Shown: one piece after another, positions 11,626-22,650 of the stretch
How the letters are laid out: each line of letters starts with the position of its first letter
How positions within the stretch are numbered: the first letter of the stretch is position 1
DNA from: Tetrahymena elliotti 4EA
Taxonomy: Eukaryota > Ciliophora > Oligohymenophorea > Hymenostomatida > Tetrahymenidae
Direction: 5' to 3'
Length of the DNA: 64,000 nucleotides
NCBI GenBank assembly: GCA_000231825.2
Contig: JH720386.1
Span: 1-64,000 of the forward strand
Program-made: the position numbers and the translations under genes
Notes under the pieces: model-generated
Told to the model about the DNA's origin: nothing
Database searches by the model: none
Seen by the model: only the letters and a program-made list of their open reading frames with translations

Positions 11626-13143
11626 TCAGTTTTTATTTTGGAGATCTTGTTTTTCTTTGATGATCTATGTATAAAAATAATTTATTATTTTATTATTTTC
11701 TTTAAAAATAAAATTTACTCTTTCAACTGCTGCTAATTTTCTACCAAAAATTTCATTCTTCTTCTTTTTGGTAGGTTCAACAGACCCAAATATTTTATCT
11801 CTTTCTCTGAGCTCTTTAATCTAATTCATGGAAGGTGCAACCTTGGGGAAGCATTCATTATAATAATCATCTTCTTCTATTTCAAATGGATTTTTTCTTT
11901 TATCATTAAGTCTTGTACCCATTTAAGAACTTGCGTTCTCGTTAGGATTAATAATATTTTCTAATTTTTATTTCAAAAATTCTTTCTTTTATTCTTCTAT
12001 AATCATTTCTTTGTAATCCTTAACATCTTTAAAGACATCATCTTACTTCTCTTATTCCTGCTTAAGTAATATTTCGGATTACTTTAAATTCTACTCAAAC
12101 AAATCATTATTTGTATCTCCAAACAAACTTAATTTAAAATTTAAAACCATTAGAAAATGTATCGATTTTAATATAATAAATAAAATTACTCAAACTCATT
12201 TTCTTCTTGTTACATTTTTTCTTCTTATTCCTTTTTAAGTCTTTCTAATCTTTCTCTCTCTTCTTTTAAACCTTTCTTTCCTCTTTCATTATAAATTGTT
12301 ATAATTCTAGTTAAACCTTCTAAAGCATCTTAACCAATAGTGGGTATAACCATAAATTCATCATCCTCGTTTTTTTCTTTTAATACAATACTAGGTAATT
12401 CACTCATTATATTATTTCCTTTAATTTCATATTCATAATAACTGAATGGTATAGGAAATGCAGCTGCTTTTGAAAGAACTTTTTCCTTTGTAATATATCT
12501 TTTATCATAAACGCCCATAACTCTCTTAGCAAAATCACTAGGTTCTTTCTTAACTTTAGAAAGACTTTCTCTTTTAAAAATAAAAAGAAATTTATTTATA
12601 AAACTAATTTGAATGAAAGTAAAAGAATAAAATACTTTATGCTCTCTAAAGTTTTAGCAGCATTTAGCTTTTGTTTTTCTTATTATTTTTCCTACTTTTA
12701 TTTTTCTTACTCTTTCTTCAATAGACTAAAGTCCAAACCTTTAAGTTTAACAACATTATCTTGTAATTAATATTTATCTTTTTCTTCATTAAAATCTAAT
12801 CCATATTATTAGGCAACATTAATTTCGTTATTTTCATCATTTTTCTAATTTAAATCTTCTAAATACCCATATTCTCCATCACTTTCTTCATTAGCATCTA
12901 CCTAACCAAGTTTTCTTTCCAATGCTCTATCTCTATACTTTGAGCTCAGCTAAACTCTTCTTGAAATATCAGTACCTTCTTCTTCAAAATTTTTTCTGAA
13001 GTTCATCTGTGATTCAAAAGCACGCACATTTCTATTTTTATATAGTTACTGATAATTATTTGCTATTCAACTAATTCAATCAAATACTTTAAATATTTGG
13101 CTTTATCAAAGTTCTTTTTTTCCTACTTTTCACCTTTATCCAT
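11626..13143 (-). CDS. RED/IK-like spliceosomal protein
   Basis: Likely ortholog of RED (IK cytokine), a component of the spliceosomal B complex that partners SMU1. The spliced product is 437 residues (exons 13072-13143, 12636-13048, 12190-12570, 11719-12127, 11626-11664; phases agree). Family matches seen: an N-terminal K/Y/L helix with NVRAFESQMNFRK; KYRDRALERKLG (RED has KYRDRAKERR); the hallmark KLKGLDFSLLKK; then MGVYDKRYITKEKVL, corresponding to the RED segment before its proline-containing strand. A late NECFPKVAPSMNQI matches the RED ECYPATMDDM region. The Arg-Glu/Asp dipeptide repeat that names human RED is absent. The first intron (13049-13071) is only 23 nt; without it the frame breaks. 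The last intron (11665-11718, 54 nt) could be retained in frame. Family assignment is fairly secure; function is from homology. Confidence 0.82.
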
Positions 13144-14030
13144 AAATAAAAACCTACAAAAGGAGAAGTATCTAACTCTTATTTTAATTTAATCAAAAAA
13201 TATAAGCTTTTGTTAAAAAATCAATTATAAAAAAGAAATTTACATTTAATCTAATAATGGATATTGGGTATTAAAAGTAATTGATAGACACAGAAAAGAA
13301 AAGTAAAAAAATTAATTTTAATTTTTATAAAATTTTGTTGAAAAATCTAATTTAAGCAACTTTTTTATAAATAAGAGAATTTAATAAATTTGGTCTTAAA
13401 TAAATTTTACTTTTTTTTACAAAAATTTTAAGCATAAAAATCTTAAAATTGAGATGGATTTTTTAGTAATTCTTTTTTGTGGATAATTATCACACAATTT
13501 AAATGTTAATACAATAAATATGATAAATATTTAATTAAAAATTCTAAAAAAATTATATTATTGAAGGATTAATAAATAATTGTTTTGTCTTATTCTCATT
13601 TTTTTTTAGTTTTTCTCTAATCATAATACATGAAAACTTTAATCTTAATCTTTGCTTATCTGTCTAACTGTTTATTTGTTTCTTTTAATCTGAGTAAAAT
13701 TTTATTTTGGTAAATCTTGTACCTTGAAAATGAGTAAAATTAATCTTTTTAGAGTAACTTAAACACATAAAAATATTATTTGAAGTCAAATTTTATTTAG
13801 ATTTTTTTGTTTTTACAGATAAATACAAAATAAAATCAATGTGAATACTGTAAATAAGATGAATTTTATTTTAAAATAATAAAAAAATTAATATTTTAGA
13901 AGTAATTATAAAAAGTAGGTTGTTTTATTTTTAATGTTTTTAAATAGTAAGGTTAATTGTATTAAAAAATTTTTCTATTTTAGTAAAGAGTTTTTCTTGA
14001 CATATTTGTTTTTTTCTAATACATTTTAAA
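13144..14030. other. AT-rich spacer
   Basis: Between two minus-strand genes. No coding frame, RNA gene or repeat was recognised. Confidence 0.45.
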
Positions 14031-15743
14031 TCAAATTTTGTTTGCTCTTTGGTAACGCTTGATACCTGCTAAATGAGTTGAATAAACATTATTTGAGTCA
14101 CCCATCATCATTAATCCAAATAATTTATCTTAAAGCAAATACTTATCATCCCCTGGCTTTATAGTACTTAATTTCAAGCTTTCAGAGGTAACTGTAGATT
14201 GTACTGTAGTTGAGGCTCTTTTCTCAATATTTTCGAATCTTAATCTTTGGATATCAGTTACACACCAGTCAAGTACAACAAAATCTGCTTCATATCCTGG
14301 TAAAAATTTACCTATTTTATGTTCTAAACTTAAAGCTTTGCAGCCACCTAGAGTTGCTCTATAAAAGCCTTCAAAAGAGGTCATAGGTCTTCTATTTTCT
14401 ACATGTTGTTGGCTTACCATAATAAATTTATATGCATCTTGTAAGGTTCTAAGCATACCAAAATCAGTACCACCACCAACATCTGTACCCATACCAAAAT
14501 TAATGTTGTTCTTAACAGCATCATGATAGGGGAACATACCAGCACCAAGGAATCCATTGCTAGTAGGACAGTAAGCTACACCACATTAGATTTCCTTCAT
14601 TTTTTCAATTTCAGGTTAAGTACAATGAACACAGTGAGCAAAAACAGATTTTTTATGGACAAGATTAGATTTGTCATAAACATCAAGATAATTTTCACTT
14701 TCTGGGAAAAGGAATTTAACCCAGTCAACTTCTTAGATATTTTCGTTTAAATGTGTGTGGATATAAGTGTCAGGGAAGTTGTGCTTAAGCTAACCTGCTA
14801 CATTAAGTTATTCTTGAGTTGATGTAGGAGCAAATCTAGGTGTAATTGAATAGAGGCATCTTCCAACATTGTGATAGCTTTAAATTAAATCTTGAGAGTC
14901 TTTAAATGAACCTTTTTATTTAAAATAATAATTAGCTATGACTGAAGACTTTTTTTAAATTTAATATGTAAAATTTATCTTTTATTTTTAGTGTCTTCCT
15001 TATATAATAAATTTATTATTGAAGATAATTGAATAACCAGTTTTTGTAAAGTTAATTTAATTAATAACAACTCAATCTGATTATTACCAATCTGGGTTGA
15101 AAATTAAGTAAGAAACAAAAAGAAAGAAAGGTAAAAGAATATGTAAAGTCTAATATTAAAATTAGCTACTTTCTGCAGTATCTTAGAGGAATTCTGGAGC
15201 ATTTCTATCCATCATAGTTTTACCAGTAATTATTCTCATGTTCAATCTAATTGCTTCATCAAACAAAGCAGCAACTGATTCGGGATGGATTGTGGCAAAA
15301 ACTAATGCTGTGGTAGTACCATTTTTCAATAGTTCATTCAAGTAGAATTAACTAATCTTCCTTGCATAGTTAATATCTTTGAATTATTCTTCAGTGGGAA
15401 AAGTGTAAGTGTTCAACCAGTTTACTAAGCTGCTAGCAAAGGAACAGATCATTTCTGTTTGAGGATAGTGAGTGTGGCAATCAATGAAACCTGGCATGAT
15501 AAGTTTACCTTGGTATTCTTCGGATACCTAAACAGAAGCATACTTCTAATGCATTTCTTCGTAATTGCCTGCCTCAATGACAGTACCTTTTTATAAATCT
15601 AAAACAAGAAGACCATCCTTGTAGAAATTGAGAGCATCTTCTTGAGTCTCCTTAAAGTAAGGATCCTCATTGAAGAATAAAATGCTAGCACGGTAAGCTA
15701 TTTGTTGAGGGTTTTCAGTATTAACTTATTATTGACTTTCCAT
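14031..15743 (-). CDS. GDA: Guanine deaminase
   Basis: Amidohydrolase that converts guanine to xanthine and ammonia (EC 3.5.4.3) in purine catabolism/salvage, normally cytosolic and Zn-dependent. The spliced protein is 484 residues, close to the usual 440-480 (exons 15170-15743 and 14031-14911; one 258-nt intron). Motifs in order: LIMPGFIDCHTHYPQ (metal-ligand HxH at residues 90 and 92); YIHTHLNE (catalytic His and Glu); VFAHCVHCTQPE (metal His); NINFGMGTDVGGG (catalytic Asp). The C-terminal region carries the family sequence LGGCKALSLEHKIGKFLPGYEADFVVLD. No transit peptide is visible. The ATG at 15741-15743 is the first in frame; the preceding codons are open but contain no ATG. No unusual residues were seen, so it should be active. 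Confidence 0.95.
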
Positions 15744-18700
15744 TTATTCAGGAGGGGGATTAATTTACTCTTAGTTAAGCTTTGATTAAAATTTGTGATA
15801 CTTTCTTTATTAGAAACAAATTAAATTTTTTTATATTTAGATTATTTATTATATTTGATTCGATTGAAGAAGAAAAGTACATAATACAAAGAGTATCTTA
15901 CAAAATTTGAGCTGTAAATTTTCTATCTCAGTGGCTTATTTATTCACTAAATCTTATAAATTGTTTATTTGTTACCTCACCAATAAATGTAGAGATTTTC
16001 ATAAATTGATCATATTTATCTTTTTGAGTAGAAGTATAAGAGTGATTTCATTAAATTTAACAATAAAAAAAGACTCATACTGAAATTATCTTTTCATTAT
16101 GAATTCCTCTTTGATAATATTTACCTCACTAATTAATGAATGACTATATTTATTTTAGATATGATTCGAAAAAAACCTGAAATTGATTATTTCAAATCCT
16201 TTATGGAAATGATGTTTTAATTAGTAATACCAATAGCAAAGTAATATGAATTTTATTGGCCTTTGTTTATGGTTAAAAAATCTGTTGATTAAAACCAATT
16301 AAAATTAAGGTATTTTCCTTAATCGAATATATTTATCACATTTTTATCTATTGAAAACTAGTGGTAAAAAATTAGGGAAACCTCTTTAATAAAAATTAAT
16401 ATTTTTTAGTTTTTTTTAAAGGATATTAACTAAATTTATTATTTTTAACACCTTCTAAATTAAGATAAACAATTCAGAATACAATTTATGTTAAAAATTT
16501 ATTTGACAGAGGTATTTAAGATAACTGAATAATGAGTCTAAATAATGATAAATTCTTTAAATAAAAACTGTAAATTAAATCACTCTAACATCAATATTTT
16601 ATTTTTAATTGATTTTTTTTTCTAAAAAGTTTCTATTTTAAAAGGAAAAAAATTTAATTATCTTTGTGTAAATTTATTAATTTACATAATAAGGTTCTAT
16701 GGATATTTTAAATATTTTTTAAGTGTCTTATTTTAAATAAATTTAGCTAAATTAAAGTTTTTAACCAAAGTACTTTATCTGGCCAAATTTTTGATGAATA
16801 TTTATTTGTATATATTTTAAATAATAGCTTTCATAGTTTTTAATACTAAGCATTTTAGGATTACTTTTAGCTTTTGTTTTCTTTTTATCAATTTCGAAAA
16901 CATGAAAAGTCATAAAAAATTAATTAATTTATAAAATTTTAGAGCAAATACTATCTCATATATATTGAGTTTTATTTTCATAAATGAAAATATTCTTTTT
17001 TGCTTCAATTTAGTCCATGTTTACCAAAATTTAAAATAAAAAATTAACAAAATACAATTCTTTCTTCATGCTTTTGTTATTTTCATTAAGACGAAATAAT
17101 AAGCTTCAGTTAGTTGATAAAAGATACTGCTTAACTTTTAATGTACATTTTTGATAAATCCCCTTTTTTGGATAAATTAATTGGATCGCTTGATATATTT
17201 TTATCTTTAAATTAAATGGCTCTTCTTTATCAATAATATTTTTTATTAAATTCAAGGCCCAGTACAACTTTCTATTTTAATTCTCACAAATAATTTATGT
17301 TTATAATTAGAAAATTTACTTATTTTTTCATGCAGTTAATTCCACAAAACAAATTTTTGTAAAATTAGTCTTTTCTCCAATCAATTCTTACTAAATATTA
17401 TAAATAATTTTTTTATTTTTTGCATTTAATTAAATTGCTATTGAATCTTCAAACAAAATTTAAATATCTTTGTTTAGCTTTAAAAGTGCGGGGGTTCATT
17501 TACATTATTTTGGATATGTATATATTCAAATTTTAATCAAATACTTTAATTAAATTGAGTTGAGTATTTTTTGAATAAATTAATATATCTAATTTATTTA
17601 CTTACATTTGATTGTAAATAAAAAATATTTATTTGATTTAAAATAATGAGAAATGATTACAAATCTTTCCATAACAATAAAATAAAAGAAAATCTGTTTT
17701 TAGTTTCATTAAATTGTGTAAACTAAATTTGTTATTTCAAATTAAAAATCTTAAATTATTATAAATTATTAGATATATAAGTAACATAATACTTTTATTA
17801 AACAATCAAAACCAAAAAGAAATCAAATAAGAAATTAAATTTTATTCCAAAAAGCATTTAAAGTATTTTAATAAAAATACCTGCTTTTTTAAAATGTTTC
17901 AAAGAACTATTTCAACAATTTTAGTTAAAATGTTAAAATATTTAATTTTAATAAAGAATTTTTTAATATTAGTTGAATAATCAAATAAAGTAGTAAAAGT
18001 TAGATTTTTTTAATAATTTATTTTTCAATTCAGTTTGCCAGCAAAAATTTATCCCATAAATATAGAAAGTATTTTTAAACATTTCATCATATATTTTTAA
18101 GAAAAAATAATTTTATTGGCAAATAGTCATAGTAGTAAATTTCTATCATAAATTGGTATGTTAATTTCTTTTATTTCATAATATCTTGATGCCAAATAAA
18201 TTAATTGGTTATTTCTCCTCAATAATTATTATTCTAGATTTTTATTTAAAATTTAACATCTACTTTTGTTCTATAAAAGTATTCATCATGTATTGCATTA
18301 AATAATTAAAATAATATTTCTAAAACATAACTGAAATTAAATTTGGAGAATAAAATAACAAATTTAAAAATCTTAATATTAAACATTGTTAAATATAAAT
18401 TCTTTTCATTTAAAATCTGATAAATTAAACAAGCAAGATTTAAATTTCTCAATAAATCCATGTTTTATTACAAAAAGATAATGTTTAGCAGTAAAATCCT
18501 TCATCATCAATAATAATAATAAGTATTAAATTAATCATAATTTATTTATAATTGAATTTGATAATTAAAAAAAATTAAAGTGTTAATTTGGAAAATATTA
18601 GAAGAAAGCTCTAGAAAATGTTTTAATTTTTATAAGAAAATTTTTTTAACGGAAAAATAAATGAATAAATATATGATGAGTATTAATCAGACAGTATAAA

Positions 18701-19124
18701 TTAATATGGATTACCTTTTTAATTGATATTACAAATCAATTTAATTTTGGATTATAAAATATCTATTTTTCTTTCAAATATTTAATGTTTGAGATTGTTT
18801 TTTACTTTTGATTGTCTTAATTAAAATGGTAGGTTTTACAAAAAAATATTCTTCTAAACCTATTTTTATTTTAATTTATTACTTATTGGAAACAAGATTT
18901 CTTTTAATAATGATTCTTTAAATTTATTGCTTTTTATTCTATTAAGTTTTTTTATTTTATCTATTTTAGCGGAAAAAATATTTGCAGATGGATATGTTTT
19001 ATAAATTAAAATTTAATAAATTATCTTATTAAAAGCAATTCTAAGCATATTATAAAATATAAGTAATTAATAAGCAAATTTTTTTCATCACAAAAGCATA
19101 AATCTTAGTATTAGCTGCTCAAAC
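15744..19124. other. Long AT-rich spacer with weak coding traces
   Basis: Over 3 kb without a clear gene, lying upstream of both flanking divergent genes. Two places on the minus strand have protein-like codon mixtures: about 17,105-17,320 (listed separately) and about 16,755-16,815 (frame containing KIWPDKVLWLK). The rest is homopolymer-rich and shows nothing I can support. Confidence 0.4.
17105..17320 (-). pseudogene. Possible gene relic or orphan exon
   Basis: A minus-strand frame of about 70 codons has protein-like composition, including YWALNLIKNIIDKEEPF and IQLIYPKKGIYQK. TGA codons bound it on both sides, and it has no ATG and no convincing splice sites. Codon mixture and base composition differ from the surrounding spacer. 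It may be the remains of a gene or an exon whose partners I could not find. No family recognised. Confidence 0.25.
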
Positions 19125-21955
19125 ATGTCTGAAGTAAAATCGATGAGTACCAGAGTAATCTATTTTGAATTAAGGATGATGTTTTATTGCTGTAAAAGAA
19201 GATATGATTAAATAGCGAATTTAACATTAGTCCATTTCTTAATATATAAAAAATAATTATGTAATCTCTAAAATCGTTTTTTATAAAAGGAAAAAATAGG
19301 TACAACAACAAGAAGGCTGATTAAATACTTATATGAAAATCGTAATCAAGTTTTTAAGTTAGATAGTGTAATTGATTGTTGATTTAAAATTAAATTTTGA
19401 ATAATTATTTAGAATAGTTGAAATATGATTTATTTGCCTAAACATATTTTTAAAATTGAGATCAATACTAATATTTTGCTCTTTATTAAAAGGTATTTGA
19501 TGATGTGCAATCTTTTATCTCTGATCTTAAGAAATTGATAGATTTAGTTTTCATTTTAGATGGAATTGGCATTCTAACAAGAGTTTCTAAAAAGAAATTT
19601 GTTTTTACAGGCTTAAAGGGGATGTGCAATAGGATAAATGGTAAATATGATTAAAAAATCAAATGAAATTATGTAAATAAGCATCTTATATTAAATAAAG
19701 AATACATAAAAAGGAAGATACAAAAAACACCGAATTAGAGGGAAATTTAAATGGTAAAAATAAATTAAAAAAGGATCAATAATATTCTAATCTTCATAAA
19801 ATTTAAAAACAGTTTTGTGATGAAATATAAGTAAATGGAAAGAAGATTTCAATTAAATAAAGTATTACTTAAGGATAGCTATTCTAGGATGTCTTATGCA
19901 ATCTTACACTCTAACCTAGTAATAATTATTTTCATTTTTAAATTTAATTTGGTAAATAAAGCATGAAGAATAAATGGAATATATTCAATGAGTATTATTA
20001 TTATCATTTATGTCTATTTATATAATTAAAGTGATAATATTTTCAATTATAAATTCAAGATAAATTGCTTTAACGTTCTCAATTTGATTAGATCATGGAA
20101 AACTACAGAGAAATACAATCTAAATCTTTGACAAATGATCTTAATAATATTTTAATGACTTTGTGCTTAGGAGAAAGGTAATTATTATACATTATCTTTC
20201 ATCTCTTCAATTATATATTTTTATATGGAGGGGAATGTTATATTATGTCATAAAAAAATAATTAGAAACGAAACTACAGAAACCATCCAATACACAGGTC
20301 CTGATATTTTGAATTACAAAAAGATAACTTTAGATACTTTGAAAAATGTAAATCCAAATTCCTTAAAAACTGTAATATTAGATGCTCAGAAAAAGGATAG
20401 TATTTACTTTTCTTACTTGATAAAAGAAGTGGATGAAAAAAGAGGAAAAAAGAATACATTATAATCAGGTCTTTTTAAAGAATTGGCATTAGAATAAGGA
20501 GAAGTAGATAAAATTAATAGAATTGTTGCTCAATCAATGTTAAGCACTAATGGCTCTTATTTTTCTTAATCAGCAACATCTTAATAATAAGCTAATTAAG
20601 TTCCTCAAAATTAATAAAAGATAGAAGTCTAAAATGAAATTTCAAACACTAAATAAGAAGCTGAATAAATTTAGGTTGATAATGATTAAACTGCAGAGAA
20701 TTAAAGTGAAATAAATGATAAAGAAGATGACAATGATAAAAATATTAATTAAAATGAAGATACTATAGATATTACTGAAGTTCCAAAAGCTCATATTTCT
20801 TATTTCCCTGTAAATACTTTGATAAAATGGCATTGAAATTTTAATTATATCTATCATATATCTAAATAGAAAGTTGCTTTTGCATTACTCAAAGGAAGAA
20901 CCTGGCAATTTTATATTTAAAAATTGCAAATCATTATTGGAAGATCTTTAATTAACTTGCCTCAAAGTATGTATTATTACTTATTGAATTATCATTGAAA
21001 AGAAACTACTTTTTTTATTTGAATTGAATTATTTTAACCAATATTTTTAATCAGAAAAAATGAATTGGCATATTGATTTAGAAGTTGGAGCATCTAAGAA
21101 AGTATCTCGTTAACATGCTGTTATCTTATATAATTTTGAATAAAAAAGGTAAACAACAATTGCTTTAGATAACTTACCAATTAATTATTTTAAAACTCTT
21201 ATAAAGATTTGAAATAAAATGCTTGTCTAAAAAATTCCACATTAAAGTTGATAATAATTTGTACTCCATAAAAGATGATCCCGTTGCTTTAAAAAATAAA
21301 TCATTAATTACAGTTGGTAAAAAGATTTACATTATTTGATAAAAATACTTAAAATTTTAAATATTTAGGGAATGAACATTTCTACTTTTTCTTACCAAAG
21401 AATTTAACTGATGAGGTCTAGAAGAAGCATGAAAAAATTCTTCCCGATGAAATGAATATTGAAAGAAGTAGAAGAGAAGAAGATGAAGATTAAATGCGTA
21501 ATAGAGAGGAAGGCGATGAAGAAGACGAAGATGAAATTGATGCAGATGGAGATGAAGATGTCCGTAGATATAGATAAAGAAGAAATATGAGTATAGATGG
21601 AGAAGAAGAAGATGAAGGAGAATCATTAAGTGAAATAGAAAGTAAATCAACTAATCGTAAAAAGCTAAAGAGAAACCAAGATGAGTATGATAATAATGAG
21701 GATTATGACTATTACTAAAATCGTGAATAAAACTCAGAAGAAGATGGAAATAATGATTTCTTAAATGAAGAAGAAAAAGAATTCTTAAAAAAAACTAATC
21801 AAAATGTAAATAATAACGAAGAAGAGGAAGATGATGATGAAGATGAAGGTTAAGAAGATTAAGAAAATGAAGAAGATGATATAGATGAAGAAGATGAGGA
21901 AGATGTAGAAGACGATGACGAAGAAGAAGATATAGAGCAAAGTGATGATGAATGA
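19125..21955 (+). CDS. E2F-like winged-helix plus FHA-domain nuclear protein
   Basis: Predicted 736-residue protein from nine exons: 19125-19367, 19493-19640, 19682-19951, 20060-20177, 20266-20809, 20870-20966, 21055-21148, 21207-21316, 21369-21955; every junction keeps phase. Residues about 60-131 resemble the E2F winged helix: an acidic/hydrophobic helix, then KKLIDLVFILDGIGILTRVS and a final FVFTG. This parallels E2F RRIYDITNVLEGIGLIEKKS...IQWKG. Residues about 442-545 form an FHA domain (phosphothreonine-binding). Its start FALLKGRTWQFY and IIIGRS, then ASKKVSRQHAVI, resemble the FHA of MCRS1 more than that of Chk2. The tail (about 542-736) is strongly acidic (E/D runs), as in chromatin or activator proteins. 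The Q-rich linker around 20560-20760 is low complexity. The first exon and start codon are the weakest part. I infer a transcription or chromatin factor. The FHA is well supported, the E2F relation moderately. Confidence 0.75.
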
Positions 21956-22650
21956 TAAAAATCAATTAAAACAAACTAATTAATTTTATTTTAATCTGTC
22001 TAAACAAGTCTGTTTAATTTTGTAAAATAAATAATTAACTCACTAATGAATTAATTAATTAATTTTTAATATTATTTTTTTATTTAATTTTTTTTCATCT
22101 GAATTTATTTTCTAAAAATAATTATTTTATTTAATAAAACTGTGTTATCTAACAATACTCACAATAGATGGTATTAAAAAATTAAATAAATCTTCTTTTT
22201 AAGAAAAAGTAGTTACAATTCTATTTTTACCAATATGATTTGAATAGATAATTTCAAATTCTAAAACACATTCAAAATATTTTAATTATTAAATAAATAA
22301 TCATATTATTTTTATTTATGAGATATTTCTTAAGTGAAGTTAATTCTTTTTTTTAAATTCTTAGATTATTAGAATTTTTAAGAAGATAGATAAATTTACA
22401 ATAAATAGTAGATGAAAAATATTAATATGAATAAAAGTAATAATGGTTTTAGTATTTGAATAAATTAGTAGATTTGGTTTTTATTTAGCTTAGAGAAAAT
22501 TTTTTGTCTTTCTATCATTTTTATATAATTTTAAGATGGAGTTTGTAATTAATTTATTAGTAATTATTGTAGATTTCTATTAATGAAAAATTTAGTTTTA
22601 TTTTAAGTTTTTACTGGAAATTATTTTTTTATTTTTATGAGATAATAATT
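21956..22650. other. AT-rich spacer between convergent genes
   Basis: 3'-3' spacer between the winged-helix/FHA gene and the hybrid kinase gene. No coding frame, hairpin or repeat of note. Confidence 0.5.

Noticed and set aside
20224..20464. ATG at 20224 as the start of a separate FHA gene
   Set aside because: An intron 20178-20265 (GTAATT...ATTAG) joins the upstream exon to the same frame in phase, so one gene is the simpler model. The alternative is noted in the finding.
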